A DNA stretch of 32,752 bases from CAYPPG01 sp964412555 (GTDB lineage Bacteria; Hinthialibacterota; Hinthialibacteria; Hinthialibacterales; Hinthialibacteraceae): assembly GCA_964412555.1 (NCBI GenBank), contig CAYPPG010000079.1:1-32752 (forward strand). The letters are read 5' to 3'. The translations under genes and the position numbers were made by a program. Below the pieces are notes generated by a model. That model was given only the letters and a program-made list of their open reading frames with translations. It made no database searches and was not told the DNA's origin. Position 1 is the first letter of the stretch, and every line of letters begins with the position of its first letter. Shown one piece after another: positions 1 to 7,972 of the stretch.

Positions 1-962
1 TCGCGGTAGGCTCGCATGCATTCCGCCATATCCGTTTTTCCGGCGTCGTGAAAGGTTTCTTGGAATTTTTCGGGAGTGCCTTTCACATCGCGGAAGTGGA
101 CGAAAAAGATTTTCTTTTGTTTTCCAAAATGACGGATCGCGTTTGGAAGATCATCGGTCATCAGCGTGAAATTCCCCTGGCAAAGTGCAATGCCGTTGAC
201 CGGGCTGGGTACCAAATCCAGTAGCCGTTGGTAATTGTCGATGCTTCGCATGATTCTTCCAATACCTCGAATCGGCGATAAGGGCGGATCGTCGGGATGC
301 ATGGCCAGTTTTACGTTCGCTTTTTCTGCAACCGGGACGACGATTTCCAGGAAGTATTTTAGATTTTCCCATAAGGCGTCTTCTTCGACGACTCCATATT
401 TTGTTAGAGGAGCATCTTTTGTATCTTCCACGTCGAAACCGGTCACGAGCGCTCCACCACGGGTGGAAATCGCTTTTTGCGTACGCTGCCAGTTGAAGCC
501 TGCCATCCATTCATAGCACCAGACGGGGATGTTGAGTTTGCCCATGTTTTCAATCAAAGTGATGACTTCTTCGATTTCTTCATCCCGCCCGGGAAGACCG
601 AGTTTCACTTTGTTCATCGGAGGGCGTGACTCGATGACGGCGAGTTCAAAACCACCGTCTTTATAAGCTTGTTTCAACCGAGTCAGTGGCCCGTAACTCC
701 AAGGCTTTTCATCCGGTTTGCGTTCTTTGTCCCATCTGCCACCGAAAGAACCCACCACGTAGTCCACACCGCACTGTTTGACCATTCGCCAGAGCGCATC
801 TTCCGGAGGATGGAAGACCTCGGCGATTTTCATCATGGATTTGGATTGACTGTCTTGACCGGATGCGGATGCTAGTGGATTTTGTGCGGCAATTGCCCCG
901 GCGATGGCGCCGGAGGTTGTAAGAAATCCTCTGCGGGATACTTTTTTTATCGACTTGTTCAT
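1..962 (-). CDS. uxuA: Mannonate dehydratase with Tat signal (partial, C-terminus beyond window)
   Basis: Reading the minus strand from ATG at 962 gives 320 codons that run off the left edge, so only the N-terminal part is present. A twin-arginine signal (S-R-R-G-F-L, residues 9-14, followed by an Ala/Gly-rich stretch) indicates export. After it come hallmarks of the UxuA family of TIM-barrel lyases: HPDDPP at 222-227, CQGN at 261-264 and VHFRDV at 288-293, which in this family hold metal and substrate. The known reaction is dehydration of D-mannonate to 2-keto-3-deoxygluconate in hexuronate breakdown. An AGGAG motif lies about 7 nt before the ATG. It follows the SNF2 gene on the same strand but is separated from it by two palindromic repeats. 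A Tat-exported version suggests a periplasmic role or an altered substrate; that part is inference. The alternative is a generic sugar-phosphate isomerase/epimerase, made less likely by HPDDPP. Confidence 0.85.
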   Translation of the reverse strand, partial: MNKSIKKVSRRGFLTTSGAIAGAIAAQNPLASASGQDSQSKSMMKIAEVFHPPEDALWRMVKQCGVDYVVGSFGGRWDKERKPDEKPWSYGPLTRLKQAYKDGGFELAVIESRPPMNKVKLGLPGRDEEIEEVITLIENMGKLNIPVWCYEWMAGFNWQRTQKAISTRGGALVTGFDVEDTKDAPLTKYGVVEEDALWENLKYFLEIVVPVAEKANVKLAMHPDDPPLSPIRGIGRIMRSIDNYQRLLDLVPSPVNGIALCQGNFTLMTDDLPNAIRHFGKQKKIFFVHFRDVKGTPEKFQETFHDAGKTDMAECMRAYR

Positions 963-981
963 TTTTCGCTCCTGTTCTCAA

Positions 982-1096
982 GTATCGCCGGCATCTTGCC
1001 GGCATTTCCTAAAGAGCCGCCGAGACGGCGGCGTTACAAATGTATCGCCGGCATCCTGCCGGCTTTTTCTATCGAGCCGCCAAGATGGCGGCGTTA
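982..1096. repeat. Two tandem copies of a 56-bp double-hairpin repeat
   Basis: Two near-identical units (about 982-1036 and 1040-1096) each contain two palindromes, CGCCGGCATC-type and GCCGCC...GGCGGC-type, and end in GTTAC on the plus strand. They fill the whole gap between the SNF2 gene and uxuA. On the minus strand the right-hand unit begins with GTAAC, so the stop codon of the SNF2 gene (TAA, 1096-1094) is inside the repeat. The paired stems could act as a REP-like mRNA stabiliser or weak attenuator, but no U-run follows, so a terminator is not supported. Confidence 0.8.
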
Positions 1097-3535
1097 CTTA
1101 TTCATCCAGTTCTGTAAAACATCCAACAATGGTTTTGCCGCTTTCGTAATTTGTCCCAGAGTATTTTGATCCGGCATGGGCAATTTGATATATGTCTCGC
1201 CGGTTTTCTCATCTTTTTCGAGATAACGATTCCTTGGCGTGGTTTTTTCAGGACTCTCCAATGTCTGGCCGAGTTTGTTAATGAAATCCAATCCTGTTGA
1301 AATGAGCTCCGTCCATATCTCTTGTTCCCTCGTTGCTGCTTTTTGAGTGACTTGTTCAAGTTCTGTTATATACGCATCTTCTTTGATTGTTTCCTGACCC
1401 TCCTCATATGATTCTTCTTGAGATGGGGTGGTTGTGGGGATATTTTGAGAGACTTGATCGACAGTATCCATGAACTTTTTCAGTTTCGTGCCGCCGAGGA
1501 ACACTTCATTTTCTCCCCCATCGAGAACACCGGAGAAAACCGATTTTTTGAATTTCAAAACATCCAACATACTCTGTTCGATGGTTCCTTGGGCCACGAA
1601 GTGAAAAACTTGAACCGACCGTTTTTGCCCCAGGCGGTGTACGCGCCCGATCCGCTGTTCAAGAACGGCGGGATTCCAGGGTTGATCCATATTGACGACT
1701 ACGGAGGCGTTTTGCAGATTCAGGCCGACGCCTCCGGAGTCGGTCGATAGAAATATTCGGCAATCCGGATTATTCTTGAATGTCTGAATCAGTTTTCCGC
1801 GTTCTTGGCTGGATAGTGCGCCATGGAAGAACGCGTAATCCCATGGTTTTGAATCGAGGCGATGCATGAGGAGTTGATGGGTGCCGATCCATTGGCTGAA
1901 TACGACAATTTTTGATTTGGGATCTTCCAACACATCGTCAAACAATTGGATAGCCTCATCGGCTTTCAAACCATGGTCGGTTTGTTTATCGATCAGATAT
2001 GTGCTATTGCAGGACATGCGCATATATTGCAATGCCACCATGAGACGGCGTTGATCTTCCTCGGAAAGATATCCAAATCTTCTCCATTTATGAACAAGTC
2101 TAGCGACGATTTCGCGGTTGCTTTCATGGCAGTCCAGTTGTTCATCTGTCATGGAAACAAAGTAATGTTTATCGATACGTTCCGGCAATTCATGTAACAC
2201 CTCGTTTTTGGTTCGGCGAACGAGGATCGGTTGGATGGTTTTGGCTATCGTGGATAAATTCTTGTAACCGATTACCTTGCCGACTTCATCCACATGTTGG
2301 TGTTCGGCCAAATATCGATACAGCGGCCCCAATCGATAGCGATCGATAAATTCCACGATGGAATGAAGCTCTTCCAACCGGTTTTCCAATGGAGTGCCGG
2401 TTAATACAAAGGCATATTTCGATTCCAGGCGTTTCACGCTTTGCGCCCGGCGGGTATTCCAGTTTTTGATGCGTTGGGCTTCGTCCAGAATAATGACATC
2501 GGGTGACCATTGCGCAATGTCGTCTTTATCGCGATGGATCACATCGTAATTGACGATTTTGTAGAAGGTGCCGTTTTTATACGCTTCTTTTCGTTTATGG
2601 ATTGGGCCTTCAACGACTTCGTGAGACCGTTCCGTAAACCGATCGATTTCCTGTCGCCATTGATGTTTTAATGAAGTCGGGCAAATGATGAGAGCGCGCT
2701 CCACACCCGCGACTTGGGCGAGGATTTCTGTTGCCGCGATGGCTTGGATGGTTTTCCCGAGTCCCATATCGTCCCCGATCAAGCAACGTCCGGATTTCGC
2801 AGCGAACAATGCGCCTTTTCGTTGATAGGGATACAAATCGGTCTTTAAGAGAGATTTGAACTTTGCACTGGAAATTCCCTGGCGAAACTCACGATCGATG
2901 CGCTTTACCCGTTGGTCATCATCCCGCAATTGAGCAATGAATTGCAGCGCGTCTTCATAGCATCGAAGATCGTGACCATTTTGGGGAGCATTCTTCAAAA
3001 ACGTGTGAAATTGCAAATAGGCATCCGATTTCAAGATACCATTTTTGTCAAAAAACTTGAAAGCGTATTGCTGCAGTTTCTTTGGGCAATCGCTGCCCGC
3101 TTTGAAGCAAACCTCTCTTTTCTTGCCATACCGAAGAAAAATTTCCGAATAGGGAGGGGTAAATCCCTCTCGAAATCGTTTTTTCGCCCCACGTTTCCGT
3201 TCCAGTTTCGAAAGGGTGAATTCGATATGTTTGCAGGTGCCTAGTAAATTGACAGCAAAATCCGGGCAAGAACAATAATTGTCTCCGGGTTGATTGCCTC
3301 GGATCGCCACCCGATACGTTTTTTTACTCTGTGGATTCGTGACCAAAAATTCCGAGAAGACCGGGTCGTCCCCGATATTTTTCAAGTCGAAGTTTTGTTC
3401 ACGGCCATATTCTCTTCGAAGAGTGGTTTGCCATTCGGCTAATGTCATATCGGCCGGCTTGCGGGTTCGGGATGTTTTTTTCGGCTTCGATTGTTTCTTT
3501 TTATGGGTTGTTTTTTCTGTTTGTTTTTGGTTCAT
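1094..3535 (-). CDS. SNF2-family DNA-dependent ATPase with SWIM zinc finger
   Basis: This is an 813-aa protein with a very basic, Lys-rich N-terminus. A SWIM zinc finger (C-x-C ... C-x-H) lies at about 88-103. The two RecA-like helicase lobes follow: Walker A GDDMGLGKT at 254-262, DEAQ box at 351-354, TGTPLENR at about 379-386, and motif VI Q-R-I-G-R-x-H-R-L-G-Q at about 627-637. This SWIM-SNF2 architecture matches the bacterial HepA/RapA-like Snf2 translocases, which use ATP to move along double-stranded DNA and remodel bound protein. Family members occur in housekeeping and in defence loci, and nothing nearby points to a defence role. The C-terminal 150 residues are acidic and variable. The stop codon lies inside a palindromic repeat, so the last residues may have been rewritten by repeat insertion. 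Confidence 0.9.
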   Translation of the reverse strand: MNQKQTEKTTHKKKQSKPKKTSRTRKPADMTLAEWQTTLRREYGREQNFDLKNIGDDPVFSEFLVTNPQSKKTYRVAIRGNQPGDNYCSCPDFAVNLLGTCKHIEFTLSKLERKRGAKKRFREGFTPPYSEIFLRYGKKREVCFKAGSDCPKKLQQYAFKFFDKNGILKSDAYLQFHTFLKNAPQNGHDLRCYEDALQFIAQLRDDDQRVKRIDREFRQGISSAKFKSLLKTDLYPYQRKGALFAAKSGRCLIGDDMGLGKTIQAIAATEILAQVAGVERALIICPTSLKHQWRQEIDRFTERSHEVVEGPIHKRKEAYKNGTFYKIVNYDVIHRDKDDIAQWSPDVIILDEAQRIKNWNTRRAQSVKRLESKYAFVLTGTPLENRLEELHSIVEFIDRYRLGPLYRYLAEHQHVDEVGKVIGYKNLSTIAKTIQPILVRRTKNEVLHELPERIDKHYFVSMTDEQLDCHESNREIVARLVHKWRRFGYLSEEDQRRLMVALQYMRMSCNSTYLIDKQTDHGLKADEAIQLFDDVLEDPKSKIVVFSQWIGTHQLLMHRLDSKPWDYAFFHGALSSQERGKLIQTFKNNPDCRIFLSTDSGGVGLNLQNASVVVNMDQPWNPAVLEQRIGRVHRLGQKRSVQVFHFVAQGTIEQSMLDVLKFKKSVFSGVLDGGENEVFLGGTKLKKFMDTVDQVSQNIPTTTPSQEESYEEGQETIKEDAYITELEQVTQKAATREQEIWTELISTGLDFINKLGQTLESPEKTTPRNRYLEKDEKTGETYIKLPMPDQNTLGQITKAAKPLLDVLQNWMNK

Positions 3536-3601
3536 GTTGATAAGTTGTTATAGATTGCGTTCTCCACTAAAAAAATACAAAAAAGAATCGGATGGCAGAG
3601 C

Positions 3602-3650
3602 AGTGATATGTGGTATCACTAAGATAAAAAACCATGCAAAAAGTATCACT
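3602..3650. promoter_or_regulatory. Operator-like inverted repeat plus extra half-site
   Basis: AGTGATA (3602-3608) and TATCACT (3614-3620) form a perfect 7-bp inverted repeat with a 5-bp spacer, and a further TATCACT half-site lies at 3644-3650. This sits in the 367-bp gap between the divergent SNF2 and beta-helix genes, about 70 bp upstream of the SNF2 start. A symmetric site with a repeated half-site suggests a dimeric transcription factor binding site. The factor is unknown. The rest of the gap holds the promoter candidate at 3739-3767 and no convincing gene. Confidence 0.35.
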
Positions 3651-3738
3651 AATGACTCATTGTGACAGTCTTTTTTCTTGAATGCTAGGCTTGATTCTTC
3701 TTGGAGAAATGCTGGTGATAAAGATAATTCAGTTCTTG

Positions 3739-3767
3739 TTGACAGACAAACCGATAGTACCTACTAT
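3739..3767 (+). promoter_or_regulatory. Sigma-70-type promoter candidate for the beta-helix gene
   Basis: TTGACA at 3739-3744 is followed after 17 bp by TACTAT at 3762-3767. This is a near-consensus housekeeping promoter pointing toward the beta-helix gene and leaves a leader of about 130 nt. A 62-codon open frame overlaps it (3682-3870) but lacks a recognisable product. Confidence 0.5.
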
Positions 3768-3902
3768 TGAAGAAATGATTATTGGTAAAGAGACGGCTAA
3801 TCCTTCTCCATTTGAAAGTAATGCAATACAGAAATGTCTATTTGCAAATGTTCTTTGGAAATCTGATTGATTACGAATTGGTAACTAACAAGGAGTGTTT
3901 GA

Positions 3903-6749
3903 ATGAAATCGTATCTAAGAATTTTCAATTTTATCTGTATTTGTGCATTTATTTTAATGGATATGCAAACAGCGCAAAGTAAAGTGATTTATGTCTCGAT
4001 AGACGCTTCGCCGAATGGCGATGGCTTGAACTGGGACAGTGCGGTTCGCACTATTCAAGAGGGCATTCGAAAGGCCGAGCGGGGGGATGAAATTTGGATT
4101 TCGGAAGGACAGTATTCCAATGATGTGGCTATCCGTTTGAAGCCGAATATCTCGCTCTATGGCGGATTTTCGGGAATGGAAACATCCCGCGAGGAAAGAA
4201 ATTGGGAGCAGAATCAAACCATTATCGAAAGGACCAATGGAATAGAATATACAATTGTATGTGCAGATCAAATCGTACTCGATGGGCTGATCATCGATGG
4301 ATTGGGAATCAGCGAATTTGCAGAGGCAGATTATCCCGGTAATGGATTGAGTGCCATCTATTGTGAGAATGTGACCGCCGAAATTCACCATCTCATTTTG
4401 CGAAATGTGATCGCGAATCGATCCGCTCTTTACGCATCAAAGTCAAATCTGATTGTTTCCGATTGTACTTTTCATGACAATCAAGCTACACTTACGTATG
4501 AAGGAGTAGGAGGGGCCTTGCGGAGTATTGATTCCACCATCGAGATCAATCGGTGCACGTTTCGTGAGAATATTGCTCATGGACATACCTCGGGATTTGG
4601 CTACTACGGCGGCGGAGGGGGATTTTATTGTCGAAATTCTAACTTTACAGTACGGGAATGCGTCTTGCAGTCGAATTCTTCTCCGGATGGCGGTGGTGCT
4701 TTCACTGTTTTGCAATCGAACGTGACAGCAGAAAATTGTTTGATCACTGAAAATGAAACTTGGGGATGGAATGGAGGCGGGGCTGTGTTGTGTTGTGGCG
4801 GTTCAACAACGCTTCTCAATTGTACTGTCACCGGCAATCAATCTGTGGATGGGGGAACATTTTATGTGCAGAGTCGAGGTTTCCTCGAAGACATTGTTTC
4901 CCCCTTAGAACTACGAAACTGCATTTCATGGAATTATGGAAATGAAATTTACATAGAGGAAAATGACCAAGTTCAGGATCAAGTCGTTGTGGAAAATTGC
5001 TGCATTCGTGGCGGATGGGAGGGGGAAGGGAATATCAACGTGTATCCCGAGTTTGTTGATCTTTCCAATGGGGATTATCGCTTGAAAGACGGTTCGCCCT
5101 GTATCGATGCCGGCAATCCACAAGTTGCGCCTTCTATGGATCTTCTTGGAAATCCGCGCCCCGGCGACGATAAATTGGTGGATATGGGGGCGTATGAAGC
5201 CACACCTGCGTATCAGACCGAACCTCCCCGCGCTGCTCCTAAACGGCTGTATGTTTGCCAAGATGCCACAGGCAATGGAGATGGTTCTTCCTGGGAAAAT
5301 GCATTCAAGGCAATCCGGGAAGCACTGTTTTTGATCGATCTAACCGGTGAAATTTGGATCGCCAACGGTAGTTATAACGAAAAAATTGTTATGTGTGATC
5401 CGATTTCCTTGTATGGTGGTTTTAATGGCACGGAGACATCCGTCGAAGAACGCAACCTCGATCTTCAAAACTCCATCATTCGTGCTTCTGTTATCCTCTC
5501 TTCGGATTGTTTATTGGATGGACTGACCATCGCGGAATCTCAGGGAATTCGTATCCGTGAGGGAAAACCGCGTATCCACAATTGCGTTGTTTCGAATAAC
5601 ACTTCTAACGGGATACGAATTTATAACGCAACGCCCGTAATTCAAAATTGTGATATTACTGAAAATAATGGTACGGCGATCTGGGTACGAGGTGCGGGGG
5701 AATTTATCGGCTGTACGATTGCCCGGAATACATTGCCATCAGGATTTAGCGGTTCCAGCGCTCTCTATATCTATGGCTCTCCCCGTTTTGTGAGATGTAT
5801 AATTATGGATAATCATTCGCATCACAGCCTGGATGGAGCCATCCGTTGTGATAGCGGTGAACCCCATTTCGAGCAATGTGTATTTTCAAACAATACTTCC
5901 TTCTATGATGGAGATATGGGGGTGTCAGGGGGAGCTGGAGCGGGACTGTTTTATGATTCTAGACCGACATTCGTCCATTGTGTTATTCGAGACAATGTTC
6001 TCGAGATCCAAGGAAATATGAGCGTGAATAGCAGCATCTCAGGTGGGATTACGTTGATGGACGATATTTATTCACCTTCACCGGAAATTTCAACCTCTGC
6101 GGTTTTGAAAAATTGCCTATTTCTCAATAATCAATGCGTTCATCATGGTGTTTCAGAAGACAGTTTGGCAGCGGGGGCGATTTCTGCCAATCACACTACA
6201 ATCGATCTGTGGAATTGTATCATTGCCGGGAATTCATGTTCGATGCAGGAAGCGGAGAATACGAGCGCCGGCGCTGGCGCCATTGCGTCTAGTGAGTCGG
6301 AATTTAACCTCTATAACTGTACGATTACGGAGAACCGGTGTGAGGATCATGCTGAAATGGGAGCGGCATCGGCGGGAGGATTGATCATGACTACTTCGTC
6401 TTTTACTGTCGATTCTTCTATTTTGTGGAATCCCGGTGAAGAAATAATTGCGACCGGTGGATGGATTGTGCAATACAGTTGTATCGAAGGCAGCTATGAT
6501 GGCCCGGGGAATATCGAGAGCACACCTCTATTCGTTCAACCATGGAGTGTGGAAGGATTTGATTTCCATCTAAGTCTCGATTCGCCTTGTGTCGATGCCG
6601 GGAATCCCGATGCGTTATACAACGATGCTGAACTTCCCCCGGGGTTGGAATCCGTACGTTGCGATATAGGGGCTTATGGCGGGCCAGAGAATGGGGGATG
6701 GTTGGATAGTATGCCGCCTCTTGGTGTCAAGAGTTGGGGGCTTTATTGA
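3903..6749 (+). CDS. Secreted two-lobed right-handed beta-helix (parallel beta-helix) protein
   Basis: A 948-aa protein with a good ribosome site (AAGGAG about 6 nt before the ATG) and an N-terminal hydrophobic signal peptide (roughly residues 5-26). Two homologous lobes are visible. Each opens with an A-x-x-NGDG-x-x-W module (about residues 34-42 and from 446), continues with an LYGGF-x-G motif, and carries many short turns of the N-C-x-[IVF]-x-x-N type, as expected for stacked beta-helix coils. Each lobe ends in P-C-[IV]-D-A-G-N-P (about 398 and 894) followed by a D-[MI]-G-A-Y motif, the pattern of choice-of-anchor-Q/PMP-like extracellular proteins. No C-terminal sorting tag is obvious. The family includes surface adhesins and polysaccharide-binding or -cleaving proteins, but no catalytic residues can be assigned, so no enzymatic role is claimed. 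It is transcribed divergently from the SNF2 gene. Confidence 0.85.
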   Translation: MKSYLRIFNFICICAFILMDMQTAQSKVIYVSIDASPNGDGLNWDSAVRTIQEGIRKAERGDEIWISEGQYSNDVAIRLKPNISLYGGFSGMETSREERNWEQNQTIIERTNGIEYTIVCADQIVLDGLIIDGLGISEFAEADYPGNGLSAIYCENVTAEIHHLILRNVIANRSALYASKSNLIVSDCTFHDNQATLTYEGVGGALRSIDSTIEINRCTFRENIAHGHTSGFGYYGGGGGFYCRNSNFTVRECVLQSNSSPDGGGAFTVLQSNVTAENCLITENETWGWNGGGAVLCCGGSTTLLNCTVTGNQSVDGGTFYVQSRGFLEDIVSPLELRNCISWNYGNEIYIEENDQVQDQVVVENCCIRGGWEGEGNINVYPEFVDLSNGDYRLKDGSPCIDAGNPQVAPSMDLLGNPRPGDDKLVDMGAYEATPAYQTEPPRAAPKRLYVCQDATGNGDGSSWENAFKAIREALFLIDLTGEIWIANGSYNEKIVMCDPISLYGGFNGTETSVEERNLDLQNSIIRASVILSSDCLLDGLTIAESQGIRIREGKPRIHNCVVSNNTSNGIRIYNATPVIQNCDITENNGTAIWVRGAGEFIGCTIARNTLPSGFSGSSALYIYGSPRFVRCIIMDNHSHHSLDGAIRCDSGEPHFEQCVFSNNTSFYDGDMGVSGGAGAGLFYDSRPTFVHCVIRDNVLEIQGNMSVNSSISGGITLMDDIYSPSPEISTSAVLKNCLFLNNQCVHHGVSEDSLAAGAISANHTTIDLWNCIIAGNSCSMQEAENTSAGAGAIASSESEFNLYNCTITENRCEDHAEMGAASAGGLIMTTSSFTVDSSILWNPGEEIIATGGWIVQYSCIEGSYDGPGNIESTPLFVQPWSVEGFDFHLSLDSPCVDAGNPDALYNDAELPPGLESVRCDIGAYGGPENGGWLDSMPPLGVKSWGLY

Positions 6750-6765
6750 TGTTTGAAAAAATCAA

Positions 6766-6795
6766 TGGGTTACATTATCATTCAACCCACCCTAC
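6766..6795. repeat. Interspersed palindromic repeat, family A, copy 1 (degenerate)
   Basis: A T-GGGT ... ATTCAACCCACCCTAC palindrome located 17 bp after the beta-helix stop. It matches the other copies at 7603-7630, 19974-20003 and 23052-23084 but its left arm is damaged. The position just downstream of a gene end is typical of such elements. Confidence 0.65.
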
Positions 6796-6934
6796 CGGCC
6801 TCAAATTTGATAACCTTCTGAATCCGATCTACTTTCCCCTTTTCAAAATAGGATTTCCCGCATTGAGAACAAACCCACGCCGGGACGTGATCCATCATAG
6901 TGAAGGTTCAATAGTACTATGATCGTTTCTTCAA

Positions 6935-7216
6935 TCACTTTCGAATCCAATTTGGATTACGACGACAATCGAGTATAGCGGTAACCACTATTTCTTTTTT
7001 CACGATCTTATAATAAACAGCAAACGGAAACCGCTTAGAGAGAAGCCTATGGTAACCAAATATTTTTCGATGAATACCCCCATAAAATACAAGAGAATCA
7101 ATATCAGAGTAAAGTGAGTCAAGGAAATAGGAACCAAGTCAGGAGGATTGCCGTTCATAAAATCGATATCCCTCTTCCAAATCCATTTCTGCAACATCAA
7201 GTATCTGGATTCTCAC
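6935..7216 (-). pseudogene. parE-like: ParE/RelE-family toxin interrupted by an in-frame TGA
   Basis: The frame starts at GTG (7216-7214), overlaps the antitoxin stop by 4 nt (GTGA), and would encode 93 residues ending at TGA 6937-6935. The first 25 codons give a ParE-like N-terminus (...AEMDLEEGYRFYERQSS). Codon 26 is TGA (7141-7139), and reading on in the same frame gives LGSYFLDSLYSDIDSL, then GYHRLLSKRFPFAVYY and a C-terminal RRNPNWIRK. This is the full core of the ParE/RelE ribosome-dependent or gyrase-targeting toxin fold. In relatives the interrupted position is usually the first Gly of G-L-G, so a single GGA to TGA change explains it. The other genes here use TGA as a normal stop, so recoding is unlikely. 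The toxin is probably dead unless there is readthrough or a sequencing error. Confidence 0.8.
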
Positions 7217-7434
7217 GAAACATTCCTTCTGATTCTCTCTTTTGCTTCCTCCCACTCCGACAAAGAAGCACTTCCATTCAAAAGTGCTTCTTCACGTTCC
7301 TTGAGCACTGTTTCATGCCATTCCGGCGAATCCAATGACAGTTCCTCTTTTGTCAAGTCATCCCATATCGCCTCCATAAGATCGAGTTTTTGTGAAATTG
7401 TCATTTTTGAAAGGGGGAGTTCAATACGTTCCAC
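7213..7434 (-). CDS. Addiction-module antitoxin (TIGR02574 / Unstab_antitox type)
   Basis: A 73-aa acidic protein when started at GTG 7434-7432, which has an AAAGGA ribosome site about 6 nt upstream. A longer frame from TTG 7479 lacks a good site. The sequence shows the family pattern: M-[ST]-x-x-[QE]-K-L-[DE]-L-[MI]-E-A-[IL]-W-D near the start, then S-P-E-W-H and V-L-x-x-R-E. Such proteins are labile antitoxins encoded just upstream of a ParE/RelE toxin, bind it, and repress their own operon. Here the toxin frame overlaps it by 4 nt but carries a nonsense codon, so this antitoxin may have no active partner. It may still neutralise related toxins elsewhere, which is inference. Confidence 0.85.
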   Translation of the reverse strand: MERIELPLSKMTISQKLDLMEAIWDDLTKEELSLDSPEWHETVLKEREEALLNGSASLSEWEEAKERIRRNVS

Positions 7435-7602
7435 GATATTTCCTTTCTTGAATGATTGTCGCTCTTTTTTTGAACTCAATTATATACAAAGGTAGAGCCT
7501 AGCCGACGGCCATGTCCCGAGTCTTGCGCGTTATCCGGTAACGGAACTCGTAGGGTGAAAGGAGGCAACGAATCCCACTATGAAAACTAAAATTATAAAA
7601 TT

Positions 7603-7630
7603 GGTGGGTTTCATTGTCATTCAACCCTAC
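7603..7630. repeat. Interspersed palindromic repeat, family A, copy 2
   Basis: GGTGGGTTTCATT ... CATTCAACCCTAC. It begins 4 bp past the stop codon of the CopG-type antitoxin gene (minus strand), in the place where a cognate toxin gene would be expected. The remainder of 7435-7602 contains no recognisable coding sequence. Confidence 0.7.
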
Positions 7631-7634
7631 CGCG

Positions 7635-7889
7635 CTATTTTTTGTAAACTGGTGATAAACCACTTTCCCATTCGGTACGCATGGCTCTGAAATCAGGAAG
7701 ATCCTCACGGTCTTTCCACATTCCGGCAGCTTCGTGCAATACGATCTCCCGACGACGATGGCCCTTTTCATCAATCAGGCGATCAACAGCCTCTCGTATG
7801 AGCTCGCTCTGCGTTTTCCCAACTGCCTTTGCAATCGCTGCTAATTCTTCACGCTGATGATCGGTTAGATATATCTGGGTTCGTACCAT
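7635..7889 (-). CDS. CopG/ribbon-helix-helix (VapB-like) antitoxin, orphan
   Basis: An 84-aa protein. Residues 1-45 give a ribbon-helix-helix DNA-binding domain: the strand R-T-Q-I-Y-L-T, then a helix and GKTQSELIREAVDRL. The C-terminal tail contains W-K-D-R-E-D-L-P-D-F, typical of antitoxins paired with PIN-domain VapC toxins. GAGGTG lies about 5 nt before the ATG. A perfect 11-bp inverted repeat immediately upstream (7901-7931) is the likely self-operator. No PIN-domain gene follows on the minus strand: the stop codon runs almost directly into a palindromic repeat. This looks like an antitoxin that lost its toxin. An unlinked partner is possible. Confidence 0.85.
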   Translation of the reverse strand: MVRTQIYLTDHQREELAAIAKAVGKTQSELIREAVDRLIDEKGHRRREIVLHEAAGMWKDREDLPDFRAMRTEWESGLSPVYKK

Positions 7890-7900
7890 GCCGCACCTCG

Positions 7901-7931
7901 AATAATGTATACATCTACATTATACATTATT
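7901..7931. promoter_or_regulatory. Perfect 11-bp inverted repeat, probable antitoxin autoregulatory operator
   Basis: AATAATGTATA (7901-7911) and TATACATTATT (7921-7931) are exact reverse complements separated by 9 bp, 11 bp upstream of the CopG-type antitoxin ATG. AT-rich symmetric sites of this kind are bound by RHH dimers, and the arms also resemble -10 elements, so repressor binding would occlude the promoter. Confidence 0.75.
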
Positions 7932-7972
7932 TACTACCAACGTTTACAATGCACTTCTTAATATGATTGTCT

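Noticed and set aside
3682..3870. 62-codon open frame before the beta-helix gene
   Set aside because: It overlaps the likely promoter, has no clear ribosome site and no recognisable motif; probably leader sequence.
7139..7141. TGA recoded as glycine or selenocysteine in the ParE frame
   Set aside because: TGA serves as a normal stop in other genes of the window (for example flgD and avd), no SECIS-like element is evident, and a one-base change from GGA explains it.
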